DNA of 64,000 nucleotides, from assembly GCF_030756675.1 (NCBI RefSeq), contig NZ_JAVBXD010000012.1, positions 1 through 64,000 on the forward strand, read 5' to 3'. Numbering within the stretch: the first letter of the stretch is position 1; the number at the start of each line of letters is the position of its first letter. The DNA comes from Bacillus multifaciens. Its GTDB lineage: Bacteria; Bacillota; Bacilli; Bacillales; Bacillaceae_G. Positions 43,962-53,139 of the stretch are shown here, piece by piece. Made by a program: the position numbers and the translations under genes. The notes beneath the pieces are model-generated. The model was not told the origin of the DNA, searched no databases, and saw nothing but the letters and a program-made list of their open reading frames with translations.

Positions 43962-44957
43962 TTGATTGGATATGATCCGTATGATCCGTGCTTTTTAAGG
44001 AGAGAATATTTGTCTCGTGCTTCGACAGGGAAGTTGATTGTATCCGTTTATGAAATAAATACAGAAAAGCCGATTAAGGGAGCGAAAGTATCCATTCGTA
44101 AGCAAGGGGGAAACGAACATATTATTGCCACACTTCAAACGAATGAGATTGGTCAAACTAATGTCGTTTCATTACCAGCTCCCCCTAAAGAATATGCTTC
44201 AGATCCTTTAGGACCAAAACCTTATTTTGAGTATATTCTAGCTATTGAAGCTCCTAATTATGGAGTTAAAGTAATTCGAGGTGTACAAATTTTTGCGGAT
44301 ACTACAGCAAAACAAAAAGTCGAACTTACTCCTATCATTCGGGCAGTAGAGCCTCAATCTATAAAAATTATTGATATACCTAAGCATAAATTAACTGAAC
44401 AATATATAGAACGGCAACTTTACCCGCAGTATTATAGTCCTAGTTGGGTTCCTTCAAATTTCTACAGCAATGTCCAAATACCGGAGTTTATTATAGTACA
44501 TGATGGTAATCCTCACGCAAAAGCTCCGAGATATAGGGTGACATTTAAAGATTATATAAAAAATGTAGCCGCTTCTGAAATTTATCCCACGTGGCCAAAA
44601 GAGGCTATTAAGGCTAACATCGTTTGTATGACATCTTTTGTATTGAATCGTATATATAGAGAGCATTATTTTGTAAGAGGATTTACAATTAGTAGCTCTG
44701 CTCAATTTGATCAATCTTATAATCATGGCAAAAATACTTTTGTGGAAATAGATGATATCGTTGATGAGGTATTGAACCAGTATATTGCCAATCCTTACAG
44801 TATCGAACCGGTGTTAATTCCGTATTGTAATAGAATAAGGGATTGTCCTATTGGATATTTTAGTAGGTGGGGAAGTAAGCATCTTGCTGATCAAGGAAGA
44901 GATTATTTGAGTATTATTAGAGCATATTACCCAATAGCAGAGATTCGTTTGGTGTAA
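43962..44957 (+). CDS. SpoIID/LytB-like protein, shorter paralogue
   Basis: A 331-residue paralogue of the preceding protein: the transthyretin-like domain (about 20-125, sharing DPLGPKPYFEY and RGVQIFAD) and the SpoIID-like domain (about 170-331; DYIKNVAASEIYPTWPKEAI) are conserved, but the peptidoglycan-binding repeats and tail are missing. It ends at ...PIAEIRLV, exactly where the first protein continues into its binding domains. TTG 43962 follows AAGGAGGG at 6 bases. Probably co-transcribed with the larger gene. The pair looks like an old duplication with loss or gain of the wall-binding module. Confidence 0.7.
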   Translation: MIGYDPYDPCFLRREYLSRASTGKLIVSVYEINTEKPIKGAKVSIRKQGGNEHIIATLQTNEIGQTNVVSLPAPPKEYASDPLGPKPYFEYILAIEAPNYGVKVIRGVQIFADTTAKQKVELTPIIRAVEPQSIKIIDIPKHKLTEQYIERQLYPQYYSPSWVPSNFYSNVQIPEFIIVHDGNPHAKAPRYRVTFKDYIKNVAASEIYPTWPKEAIKANIVCMTSFVLNRIYREHYFVRGFTISSSAQFDQSYNHGKNTFVEIDDIVDEVLNQYIANPYSIEPVLIPYCNRIRDCPIGYFSRWGSKHLADQGRDYLSIIRAYYPIAEIRLV

Positions 44958-45055
44958 TTTGGTATTAATGGAGAAAACCTGAAAGGTATATTTTACGAGA
45001 TTAAGAATAAAAATCTAAAACATGATCGTTAACAGGAAACGATAAATAGCAAAAT

Positions 45056-45112
45056 AAAAAGAGAATACCCTACAAATCTAATATTTTATATTTGTAGGGT
45101 ATTCTCTTTTTT
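45056..45112. terminator. Bidirectional terminator
   Basis: AAAAAGAGAATACCCTAC (45056-45073) pairs with the reverse arm ending at 45111; total stem about 22 bases with A- and T-runs at the ends. It serves the SpoIID-like pair and mntH. Confidence 0.85.
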
Positions 45113-46406
45113 AACCAGCAAATGTTTGATACAACAAAAATATATTTAAAGCGATAATTAATGCGGCAATTATCGATGCAAGAGCTGTTGTAAAGCGATG
45201 ATTGACAAGACCACCCATAATGCTCTTTTTACTTGTAAAGACAATGAGGGGAATTAAGGCAAATGCAATCCCAAATGATAAAACGACTTGACTCATTACG
45301 AGCGCATGAGTTGGATTCACACCTAAAGCGATAATAACAAGAGGTGGAACCATTGTAATAAATCGTCGCACATATAAAGGAATGTGCATACGGATAAATC
45401 CTTGCATAATAATATCACCGGACATCGTACCAACGGAAGAACTTGATAAACCGGCAGCTAGTAAACCAATTCCGAAAAGAGCTGCTGATGCAGGTCCGAC
45501 TAAATGCCCAAATTGATGAAAAGCGACATCTAAATCTTCAACATGTAGTCCGTTTTTGAAGAATAGGGAAGCTGCTACAATTAACATACTTGCGTTAATT
45601 GCTCCAGCAATGCCCATTGCGATTACAATATCGATAAACTCAAATCGGAAAATTTGCTTTCGCTCTGCCTCTGTCGTTCCTACAACACGCCTCTGTGTTA
45701 AAGCAGAATGTAAATAAATTGCATGTGGCATTACAGTTGCGCCTAAAATTCCTGCCGCCAGTAAAATACTATTCACACCTTGAAAGTGAGGAACGAAAAG
45801 TCCTGATAGAAGAGGACTTAGTTCTGGCTTTGCGTAAAAGACTTGGACACCAAAGGCAATAACGACGATAAAGACCATCCCAGTAATGACTGCTTCTAGT
45901 GGACGAAATCCTCTGCGTTGAAATTCTAGAATAATGAATGATCCTACTGCTGTAATGAGTGCAGCGGGTAGCAATGGAATATTAAATAATAAATTTAATC
46001 CTAAAGCAGCACCGATAAACTCAGCAAGGTCTGTTGCCATAATTACTAATTCCCCTTGTATCCATAAACCGACGGAAACAGGTTTTGGAAAATGTTCCCG
46101 AGCAACTTCGGGAAGGTTTTTTCCAGTAGCAATTCCTAATTTTGCTGATAAAGATTGAATTAACACGGCCATTAAATTTGAAACAAGGATAACCCAAAGT
46201 AGTAAATAACCGTACTGGGATCCTGCTGCAATATTTGTGGCGAAATTCCCTGGATCAATATAAGCAACAGAAGCGATGAAAGCAGGGCCTAAAAAAGGTA
46301 ATAATCGTTTCAATCCTTTTGTTTCCCCGCTTAAAGCTAATTGTGCCGATTGCATCGTCCTATTATTTGGCGGAAGGTGTTCTCGTTCTTTTGTGTTTTC
46401 TGTCAT
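45111..46406 (-). CDS. mntH: NRAMP-family manganese transporter MntH
   Basis: A 431-residue proton-coupled divalent metal importer with 11 helices. Signature motifs: DPGNFATNI in helix 1 (metal-binding Asp and Asn), the MPHAIYLHS segment in helix 6 (Met and His) and GLSSSSVGTMSG. ATG 46406 has AAGGGG 9 bases upstream and is preferred to ATG 46442. A MntR-like palindrome lies 94-113 bases upstream, so repression by MntR with Mn2+ is likely. Monocistronic. Confidence 0.88.
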   Translation of the reverse strand: MTENTKEREHLPPNNRTMQSAQLALSGETKGLKRLLPFLGPAFIASVAYIDPGNFATNIAAGSQYGYLLLWVILVSNLMAVLIQSLSAKLGIATGKNLPEVAREHFPKPVSVGLWIQGELVIMATDLAEFIGAALGLNLLFNIPLLPAALITAVGSFIILEFQRRGFRPLEAVITGMVFIVVIAFGVQVFYAKPELSPLLSGLFVPHFQGVNSILLAAGILGATVMPHAIYLHSALTQRRVVGTTEAERKQIFRFEFIDIVIAMGIAGAINASMLIVAASLFFKNGLHVEDLDVAFHQFGHLVGPASAALFGIGLLAAGLSSSSVGTMSGDIIMQGFIRMHIPLYVRRFITMVPPLVIIALGVNPTHALVMSQVVLSFGIAFALIPLIVFTSKKSIMGGLVNHRFTTALASIIAALIIALNIFLLYQTFAG

Positions 46407-46499
46407 GTTTTGTTTCCCCTTTTGCTCGTTAACTTGATGCAATTTGTTCTATTTTCTTAATACAAATACGTAAATTATATTTCTTTTATTTGAACATAA

Positions 46500-46519
46500 A
46501 TTTTTCCTTTGTGCAAATT
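46500..46519 (-). promoter_or_regulatory. MntR-like operator upstream of mntH
   Basis: On the minus strand AATTTGCACAAAGGAAAAAT (46519-46500) matches the known MntR box pattern TTTGC, 4-5 bases, AGGAAA. Its position upstream of mntH supports the regulation, but binding is inferred from similarity. Confidence 0.55.
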
Positions 46520-46627
46520 ATATTACATTAGGAAAAAAAGTGTTAGATTATTTATGTATATAATGATGAATCAAATATTTAGGAAGAATGAAAGAATAGA
46601 GTGTTCTGCCATGAACGTTTGCATGTA

Positions 46628-46789
46628 TTAAGATAAAAGGTGCCTTTTGAGGTCAGCCCCTTTATTAATTTGTTTCCATGTTTTCTCTTTATTAGTAGTA
46701 AGAAATACATTTGTCTTAGTCCTAGCAAATACTATTTCAGCTGGAGTTTGAGGGTTTTGTGAAATATATATGATTTGATCTTTAGAATC
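46628..46789 (-). pseudogene. C-terminal fragment of a BNR-repeat (F510_1955-type) protein
   Basis: The minus-strand frame from 46789 to the stop at 46628 encodes DQIIYISQNPQTPAEIVFAR and, later, NVFLTTNKEKTWKQINKGAD, the strand and Asp-box-like pattern of BNR/sialidase-type beta-propeller repeats. A stop precedes it directly, so only the last repeat is left. I recall these proteins as F510_1955-type glycosylhydrolase-like secreted proteins. It is a gene relic. The surrounding 46443-46938 shows nothing else. Confidence 0.45.
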
Positions 46790-46938
46790 TCAAGAGGGAT
46801 GTAATAGCTAAACTGTTGATTAGAAATTTCTGCAAATGTTTAGTTTCCTTTCTAATATACGATTAACGCCCTAAGTATAATAGATGATTATCAAGAAATT
46901 ATGGAGAAGTAAAAAGGAGCGTTAATCGTTTGTAAGTA

Positions 46939-47223
46939 CTATTGTTTATGTATATGTTGCTCATGTTGTGAAGAATTTGGTGAAGTATGCTCTGGGAATG
47001 TTATGAAAACGGTTAGAAGAATTCCGATGCTAACTGAAAGAAAAAATAGAAATCGGCGGTGAATATAAGAAGAATAAGTTTCTGATAGGAATTGAATAAT
47101 ACATGACGTAGTAATAGTAATTGTGAGCAAGATGCTAGTGAGAAGTATACTGTGTGCTTGTTGCGCATTTAACATTTTCGTCATCATAGCCCCCATCATA
47201 CCTGCCATCAATCCGGAGAACAT
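46939..47223 (-). CDS. Membrane protein, probably 5'-truncated
   Basis: A 94-residue product with a Gly/Met-rich helix (MFSGLMAGMMGAMMTKM) and two further hydrophobic helices (about residues 26-44 and 55-75), ending in a His-rich tail (HEQHIHKQ). The frame continues upstream of ATG 47223 to about 47274 as EPIGLRFHLYSALEG, which reads like the middle of a protein, and there is no ribosome site at the ATG. The His-rich tail and place next to csoR hint at metal, with no proof. It may be a relic of an operon with the BNR fragment. Confidence 0.4.
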   Translation of the reverse strand: MFSGLMAGMMGAMMTKMLNAQQAHSILLTSILLTITITTSCIIQFLSETYSSYIHRRFLFFLSVSIGILLTVFITFPEHTSPNSSQHEQHIHKQ

Positions 47224-47275
47224 GCCTTCTAAAGCAGAATATAGATGAAAGCGAAGCCCGATTGGTTCAACTAAT

Positions 47276-47323
47276 AATCAGTGGAGGATGAAGAAAACCC
47301 CCACTGATTAAAGTTTCACTTTA
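47276..47323. repeat. Dispersed repeat C, copy 1, with hairpin
   Basis: AATCAGTGG (47276-47284) pairs with CCACTGATT (47301-47309). From 47292 the sequence AAAACCCCCACTGATTAAAG then TTTCACTTTAT is shared, with five or so differences, with 53078-53110 upstream of the liv genes. It stands just before the copper promoter. Confidence 0.5.
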
Positions 47324-47369
47324 TATACATTTTCTTTGAAAAAATTTCAAAAAATAGGCATTTAAACAG

Positions 47370-47399
47370 TTGTTTTTTTATACCCCCTACCCGTATAAT
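47370..47399 (+). promoter_or_regulatory. Copper operon promoter with CsoR operator
   Basis: TTGTTT (47370-47375) and TATAAT (47394-47399) are 18 bases apart. TATACCCCCTACCCGTATA (47379-47397) fills the spacer and is a typical CsoR box (a G/C-rich centre flanked by TATAC and GTATA). Apo-CsoR would block the promoter; Cu(I) would release it. Confidence 0.75.
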
Positions 47400-47440
47400 G
47401 TATAGAAAGATTGATAATTCCAATACATGAGGTGATAGTA

Positions 47441-47752
47441 ATGGATCATTGCGAAGGAAATCATATAGATAAAAAAATGGTTCCTCGAACTGAAGAGGAA
47501 ATTCAAAGTGTGATAAAACGTTTAAAACGTATTGAAGGGCAAGTACGTGGTGTACAAAAGATGGTTGAAGATAACCGCTACTGTGTTGATGTTTTAATTC
47601 AAATTTCAGCGATTAATGCAGCGTTAAATAAGGTCGGTTTTTCTTTGTTGGAGCGTCATACAAAGCATTGCGTTGCAAAGGCAATTCATGAGGGAAATGG
47701 AGACGAATCGATTCAAGAATTAATGAATGTAATTAAGCAGTTTTCAAAATAG
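47441..47752 (+). CDS. csoR: Copper-sensing repressor CsoR
   Basis: A 103-residue all-helical repressor. The Cu(I) ligands Cys48, His73 and Cys77 keep the exact 25 and 29 spacing of B. subtilis CsoR (Cys45, His70, Cys74). The core KRLKRIEGQVRGVQKMVED is the family signature. GAGGTGA precedes ATG 47441; the frame is open to 47411 without a site. First gene of csoR-copA-copZ, 12 bases before copA, under its own operator. Confidence 0.93.
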   Translation: MDHCEGNHIDKKMVPRTEEEIQSVIKRLKRIEGQVRGVQKMVEDNRYCVDVLIQISAINAALNKVGFSLLERHTKHCVAKAIHEGNGDESIQELMNVIKQFSK

Positions 47753-47764
47753 GAGGGGTATACA

Positions 47765-50161
47765 ATGGAGAGTCAAAAACATGTTACTCTTGGAGTAACA
47801 GGAATGACATGTGCAGCATGCGCCACTCGAATTGAAAAAGTACTAAATAAAATGGATGGGGTAGAAGCTAACGTAAACTTAGCGATGGAAAAGGCAAGTA
47901 TTAAATATGATCCGTCTCAGCAAGAAATCTCTAATATAAAAGTAAAAATTGAAAAATTGGGGTATATCGTATCCGCAGAAAAAGTTACTCTTGATATTGA
48001 AGGGATGACATGTGCAGCTTGTACCACTCGAATTGAAAAAGTATTAAATAAAATGGAAGGCGTTTCACAGGCTACTGTTAATTTAGCTACCAATAGCGCT
48101 GTTGTCGAATACAATGAAGGTTTAGTTTCAACAGAAAGTATTGTCGAAAAGATAAAGAAAATTGGATATAAGGCGCAAATACGCAACGAGAATGAAAAGC
48201 ATTCAAATAGAAAAGAAGAAATAATTAAGACGAAAAAGCGTCAATTGATTATTTCGATTCTTTTGTCCTTACCGTTACTTTATACAATGTTTGGACATAT
48301 GCCGTTTGATACAGGGTTACCAATGCCGCATATTCTTATGAATCCGTGGTTTCAACTTTTATTAGCAACACCTGTTCAATTTTATATTGGAGGACACTTC
48401 TATGTAGGTGCTTATCGTGCGCTTCGAAATAAAAGTGCCAATATGGACGTGTTAGTTGCCTTAGGAACATCAGCAGCTTATTTCTACAGTCTATATGAAA
48501 CATTGAAAACAGTAGGGAATCATGAATATGTGCCTGATCTATATTTTGAAACAAGTGCAGTGTTAATTACGTTAATTTTGGTCGGGAAGTATTTTGAAAC
48601 AATGGCAAAAGGACGGACAACTGAAGCAATTTCTAAATTGCTTAGTTTACAGGCGAAAGATGCGCTTGTTGTGCGGAATGGTGAAGAAGTAAGAGTACCG
48701 CTTGAAAATGTCGTGATTGGAGATAGGATTATTGTAAAGCCAGGGGAGAAAATACCCGTAGATGGTATTGTCATTTCGGGGATATCTTCTGTCGATGAAT
48801 CTATGATTACTGGAGAGTCTATTCCAGTAGATAAAAAAGAAGGAGATCCTGTTATTGGAGCAACTATTAATGCTAACGGACTGCTGACGATTCAAGCTGA
48901 AAAGGTTGGAAAGGACACAGCATTGGCCGGCATTATTAAAATTGTTGAAGAAGCGCAAGGATCTAAAGCACCTATTCAAAGATTAGCTGATATCATTTCA
49001 GGTATTTTTGTTCCTATTGTTGTAGCGATCGCTGTGGTTGCCTTTATTGTATGGTATTTCTTTATAACATCAGGAGATTTACCAAAAGCATTGGAAGTAG
49101 GAATTGCGATTCTTGTTATTGCATGTCCGTGTGCGTTAGGTCTGGCTACACCAACTTCGATTATGGTTGGTACGGGAAAAGGAGCAGAGAAGGGTATTCT
49201 CTTTAAAGGAGGTGAATACCTAGAAGGGACGCATAAAATCAATGCAGTGTTGTTGGATAAAACAGGAACAGTAACAAAAGGGAAACCAGAAGTTACTGAC
49301 GTGTTACAATTTCAAGATGGCATGGTCCATTATGCGATTTCAGCTGAAAGTGCTTCCGAACATCCATTAGCTCATGCAATAGTTGAGTATGGGAAACAAA
49401 ATAAGATAGAATTAAAAGAGCTGCAGCATTTTTCAGCCATTCCAGGACACGGCATTGAAGCAAACATTGAAGACAAAAAAGTTCTTGTGGGAACGCGCAA
49501 GTTGATGAATGAACAATTAGTAGAAATTTCACAGCATGAAGAAATGATGAAAGAACTAGAGCTTCAAGGTAAAACAGCGATGCTTGTCGCAATTGATGGG
49601 GAACTTGCTGGAATCATCGCTGTTGCTGACACAGTAAAAGAAAGTTCAAAGACGGCAATCCAAACCCTTAAACAAATGGGAATTGAAGTATACATGGTAA
49701 CAGGTGATAATAAACGTACTGCTGAGGCGATTGCAAAGCAAGTTCATATTGATCATGTATTTGCGGAAGTATTGCCAGAGGATAAGGCGAAAATTGTAGA
49801 GGATTTACAAAAACAAGGAAAGAGAGTAGCAATGGTAGGTGATGGTATTAATGATGCACCAGCTCTTGCAAAATCTGATATTGGTATGGCAATTGGAACA
49901 GGTGCAGATGTAGCGATTGAAACTGCAGATGTTACGTTAGTTGGCGGTGACTTATCACATATACCAAAAGCAATTGAGTTAAGTCGTAAGACGATGAAAA
50001 ATATTCGTCAAAACTTGTTTTGGGCTTTATTCTATAACGCAATCGGTATTCCTGTGGCGGTATTTGGATTATTAGAGCCTTGGGTAGCCGGAGCAGCGAT
50101 GGCATTTAGCTCTGTATCGGTTGTGACGAACGCACTTCGCTTGAAACGCGTTAAAATATAA
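47765..50161 (+). CDS. copA: Copper-exporting P1B-type ATPase CopA
   Basis: A 798-residue Cu(I) exporter. Two N-terminal heavy-metal-associated domains (GMTCAAC at 13-19 and about 81-87), eight helices, the transmembrane CPC motif ([11 protein letters not shown]), the phosphorylation site [15 protein letters not shown] ([13 protein letters not shown]) and the [10 protein letters not shown] hinge are all present. AGGAGGGG precedes ATG 47765. It pumps Cu(I) out with CopZ as donor. Second gene of the csoR operon. Confidence 0.95.
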   Translation: MESQKHVTLGVTGMTCAACATRIEKVLNKMDGVEANVNLAMEKASIKYDPSQQEISNIKVKIEKLGYIVSAEKVTLDIEGMTCAACTTRIEKVLNKMEGVSQATVNLATNSAVVEYNEGLVSTESIVEKIKKIGYKAQIRNENEKHSNRKEEIIKTKKRQLIISILLSLPLLYTMFGHMPFDTGLPMPHILMNPWFQLLLATPVQFYIGGHFYVGAYRALRNKSANMDVLVALGTSAAYFYSLYETLKTVGNHEYVPDLYFETSAVLITLILVGKYFETMAKGRTTEAISKLLSLQAKDALVVRNGEEVRVPLENVVIGDRIIVKPGEKIPVDGIVISGISSVDESMITGESIPVDKKEGDPVIGATINANGLLTIQAEKVGKDTALAGIIKIVEEAQGSKAPIQRLADIISGIFVPIVVAIAVVAFIVWYFFITSGDLPKALEVGIAILVIACPCALGLATPTSIMVGTGKGAEKGILFKGGEYLEGTHKINAVLLDKTGTVTKGKPEVTDVLQFQDGMVHYAISAESASEHPLAHAIVEYGKQNKIELKELQHFSAIPGHGIEANIEDKKVLVGTRKLMNEQLVEISQHEEMMKELELQGKTAMLVAIDGELAGIIAVADTVKESSKTAIQTLKQMGIEVYMVTGDNKRTAEAIAKQVHIDHVFAEVLPEDKAKIVEDLQKQGKRVAMVGDGINDAPALAKSDIGMAIGTGADVAIETADVTLVGGDLSHIPKAIELSRKTMKNIRQNLFWALFYNAIGIPVAVFGLLEPWVAGAAMAFSSVSVVTNALRLKRVKI

Positions 50162-50178
50162 ATATGGAGGAATTTAAT

Positions 50179-50382
50179 ATGACTACTACATTAAACGTAC
50201 AAGGAATGACATGTAATCATTGCAAAATGGCAGTAACAAATGCACTTTCAGAGTTAGCAGGAGTACAACAAGTAGAAGTAAACTTGCAAGAAGGAACTGT
50301 AAATGTTGAATATGATGAAGCAAAAGTAGATGTAGAAAAAATGAAAGAAGCTATTGAAGATCAAGGATATGACGTGCAATAA
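50179..50382 (+). CDS. copZ: Copper chaperone CopZ
   Basis: A 67-residue single HMA domain with the Cu(I) motif GMTCNHC (residues 9-15). It carries Cu(I) to the CopA N-terminal domains. GGAGGAATTTAAT leads to ATG 50179, 17 bases after the copA stop; an ATG at 50164 abuts the copA end and precedes the ribosome site. Last gene of csoR-copA-copZ, followed by a terminator. Confidence 0.93.
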   Translation: MTTTLNVQGMTCNHCKMAVTNALSELAGVQQVEVNLQEGTVNVEYDEAKVDVEKMKEAIEDQGYDVQ

Positions 50383-50409
50383 GTAAGGAAATTCAATGAT
50401 TTATAGTAA

Positions 50410-50447
50410 ACAGGCCGTTTTATTAAAAACGGCCTGTCGTTTTTAAA
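50410..50447 (+). terminator. Terminator of the copper operon
   Basis: ACAGGCCGTTTT (50410-50421) pairs perfectly with AAAACGGCCTGT (50426-50437), followed by CGTTTTT. Confidence 0.88.
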
Positions 50448-50493
50448 ATTTGGATTTATATAGTAAGAAACATGGAAATGGATGGTTGATCAT

Positions 50494-51417
50494 ATGAACA
50501 AAGTAGAAATTCATATTTTAGGTGGATTTTTAGGGAGCGGGAAATCAACGCTGCTTCAAAATCTTCTATTAGCGGAAAAGAAGAAAAATCGAAAAGTAGC
50601 AGTACTAATGAACGAAATCGGTGAATACTCCGTAGATACAGATATTGTAGGACGCGAAAATATTTTAAGAGAACTTTTAAAAGGCTGTATTTGCTGCACG
50701 ATGAAAGATGAATTAGAAATTCAGTTACATTCTTTATATCAAGAGGAAAGACCGGATGTAGTTTATATAGAAACAACTGGAGTGGCTCATCCGATTGAAG
50801 TATTAGACGCTTGTCTTTCGCCTATTTTAGCTCCTTATATTGAAGTGAAGTCCATTATTGTTGTATTAGATGCAATTAGGTGGTTAAATCGGGAAACATT
50901 AAGTAAAAGCATACAACAACTTCTAAACGAACAAATGAAATATGGAAGTCATATTTTGATCAATAAATCAGATTTGCTTAAGGGCGAAGAGAAGAAACAG
51001 ATTGTTGAGGAAGTAGCGTTAATAAATAAACATGCAAAATTATACGAAACGCAGTATTGTAATATATCTTTAGAGGATTTCGAAGATGTAAAACTCGCTA
51101 GTAATCAAAATCATGAAAAGTTACATGTGAAACAGCATTTACATATTCAAACGATGACCTATCCATTTACAAAATCAATTGATCAGGGCAAATTGTACGA
51201 ATGGCTTTCTAATTTACCTGAGGGAATTTATCGTGTAAAAGGATTTGTGAAATTTCATGGCGATAAATACCCAACTTTGCTGCAATATTCATATGGTGTT
51301 CCATCTTTATTGGAACAGGATTTTGGGTTCCCTACAAACCTTGTCATTATTGGAGAGAACTTAGATAAGGCGAAACTGAAGAAAGAGCTAGAAATTTTGG
51401 AACAAGTTGAATTGTAA
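50494..51417 (+). CDS. CobW/COG0523-type G3E GTPase
   Basis: A 307-residue metal-chaperone-like GTPase. Walker A GGFLGSGKST (residues 9-18), the metal motif GCICC (near 65-69), IETTGVAHP and INKSDLL (G4 NKSD) are present, followed by a CobW_C-type domain (HGDKYPTLLQYSYG). COG0523 proteins insert or traffic Zn, Co or other metals; YciC-like members act in zinc stress. ATG 50494 has only GGATGG upstream and ATG 50482 is possible. It lies after the copper operon terminator, so it is a separate unit. No Zur box is evident. Confidence 0.82.
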   Translation: MNKVEIHILGGFLGSGKSTLLQNLLLAEKKKNRKVAVLMNEIGEYSVDTDIVGRENILRELLKGCICCTMKDELEIQLHSLYQEERPDVVYIETTGVAHPIEVLDACLSPILAPYIEVKSIIVVLDAIRWLNRETLSKSIQQLLNEQMKYGSHILINKSDLLKGEEKKQIVEEVALINKHAKLYETQYCNISLEDFEDVKLASNQNHEKLHVKQHLHIQTMTYPFTKSIDQGKLYEWLSNLPEGIYRVKGFVKFHGDKYPTLLQYSYGVPSLLEQDFGFPTNLVIIGENLDKAKLKKELEILEQVEL

Positions 51418-51454
51418 AGTTTGTGTACGGTTGTTTTTAGATGAATATTTTAAT

Positions 51455-51497
51455 AAAGAGGGAATGACTTATTTTTTAGTCATTCCCTTTTTTATTT
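51455..51497 (+). terminator. Terminator of the CobW-type gene
   Basis: AAAGAGGGAATGACT (51455-51469) pairs with AGTCATTCCCTTT (51478-51490), followed by TTTATTTA. Confidence 0.8.
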
Positions 51498-51682
51498 AAG
51501 ATATAAACTTTTTCTTAGTGAATATTTATAAATGAACTGGAAGGGATTTGGGAATGGTTGGAGAAGTTAGAGATACTTCAAGAAATTTTGTTTCATCGTA
51601 GCGGTTGATAAATGTCATGATTACGGGTGTTTCGCTTCAGTGTATTCAATTCTCTAGGAAGGTAAATGATAGGGGAGGAATT

Positions 51683-52903
51683 ATGATGTCAGTGAAAAGA
51701 CGTAAGTGGCTAAAGATGGTGTGTACGGGTTGTATACTTGGATCACTGCTTGTATCAGCTGGGTGCTCTGGAAAGAAAACAAGTACAAGTAATGAGGAAA
51801 CAGTTAAGGTAGGTGTACTTGCTTCGTTAACTGGCCCGCTTGAATCGTATGGTAAACAAACAGTAAATGGATTTGAGCTTGGTCTTGATTATGCAACAGG
51901 TGGAACAGGAAAAGTAGAAGGGAAAAAGATTAAGTTTGTTGTAGAAGATACGGAAACAAAAGCAGATGTAGCTGTTAAGAAGGCTACGAAACTATTAGAA
52001 GAAGATAAAGTAGATTTTTTAGTTGGTTCATCTAGTTCAAGTGATACGTTAGCAGTTTTACCATTGGCTGAAGAATATAAAAAAATAATGGTTGTTGAGC
52101 CTGCTGTAGCAGATAGTATTACAGGGAAGAACTGGAATAAATATATTTTTAGAACAGGACGAAATTCATCTCAAGATGCAATTGCTGGTGCAGCATCAAT
52201 TGCCAAGAAAGATGTAAAAATTGCGACCCTAGCTCAAGACAATGCATTCGGAAGAGAAGGGATTGCAGCATTTAAAGATGCAGCAAAGAAGTTAGGCGCA
52301 AACATTGTAAATGAGCAATATGCTGATGCGAATTCTACTGATTTTACAGCAAATATCCAAAATATTATAAGCTCCAAACCAGATTATTTATTTATTGTTT
52401 GGGCAGGCGCAAATTCGCCGTGGAAGCAATTAAAAGATATGAATGTTGAGCAGCAAGGCATTAAAATTTCAACGGGTGCACCTGATATTGCAGCGTTAAA
52501 AACAATGAATGCGTTAGTTGGCATGCAAGGATTTTCAGTGTATTATAATACGCTTCCAAAAAATAAAGTGAATGATTGGTTAGTAGAAGAACATAAAAAG
52601 CGATTTAACGGTGCTGTTCCAGACTTGTTTACAGCTGGGGGGATGTCAGCTGCTATTTCAGTCGTTGAGGCCTTAAAGAAAACAAAAGGTGATACGGATG
52701 CTGATACGCTCATTAAGAAAATGGAAGGAATGGAATTTGAAACACCAAAAGGAACAATGAAATTCCGTGCGCAAGATCATCAAGCTTTGCAAACGCTTTA
52801 TTCCATTACATTGAAAAAACAAGATGGGATTGATTATCCAGTCCCAGTTTTAGAGAGGGAATTAAAAATGTCAGAAACAGAACCGCCAATTCGCAATAAA
52901 TAA
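51683..52903 (+). CDS. livJ: Branched-chain amino acid ABC transporter substrate-binding lipoprotein
   Basis: A 406-residue lipoprotein: signal peptide with lipobox VSAGC (Cys about residue 28), then a periplasmic-binding-protein type I (LivJ-like) fold starting VKVGVLASLTGPLESYGKQT. It captures leucine, isoleucine, valine or a related ligand such as an amide. GGGGAGG lies 5 bases before ATG 51683; the longer frame from 51605 is not supported. First gene of a five-gene importer. A hairpin separates it from the ATPase genes, which would give more receptor than transporter. Confidence 0.85.
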   Translation: MMSVKRRKWLKMVCTGCILGSLLVSAGCSGKKTSTSNEETVKVGVLASLTGPLESYGKQTVNGFELGLDYATGGTGKVEGKKIKFVVEDTETKADVAVKKATKLLEEDKVDFLVGSSSSSDTLAVLPLAEEYKKIMVVEPAVADSITGKNWNKYIFRTGRNSSQDAIAGAASIAKKDVKIATLAQDNAFGREGIAAFKDAAKKLGANIVNEQYADANSTDFTANIQNIISSKPDYLFIVWAGANSPWKQLKDMNVEQQGIKISTGAPDIAALKTMNALVGMQGFSVYYNTLPKNKVNDWLVEEHKKRFNGAVPDLFTAGGMSAAISVVEALKKTKGDTDADTLIKKMEGMEFETPKGTMKFRAQDHQALQTLYSITLKKQDGIDYPVPVLERELKMSETEPPIRNK

Positions 52904-52978
52904 TCAGAATAATTAGAAAAATAAAGGTATACAAATTATCTAGTAGAGTCAATTGAGTATAAAGACTATTGGATGATA

Positions 52979-53016
52979 GTTATCCATTCCTATATAAAGG
53001 GATGGATAACTTCTTA
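52979..53016 (+). terminator. Hairpin after livJ, partial terminator
   Basis: GTTATCCATTCC (52979-52990) pairs with GGATGGATAAC (53000-53010), with one bulge, then TTCTTAAC. The weak T-run suits partial read-through to the downstream transporter genes. Confidence 0.55.
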
Positions 53017-53077
53017 ACTTACGTAAGATTTACGGATAGATAAAGAGGAAATAACAACTAGTATAGTTTAAGTTGTG

Positions 53078-53110
53078 AATAAAACCACCGCTGATAAAAT
53101 TTCACTTTAT
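53078..53110 (+). repeat. Dispersed repeat C, copy 2
   Basis: AATAAAACCACCGCTGATAA then AATTTTCACTTTAT matches 47292-47323 at about 28 of 33 positions. It lies 30 bases before the livG ribosome site. Confidence 0.45.
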
Positions 53111-53139
53111 AAAGGAATCCTTTGTGAGGAGGACATAGT

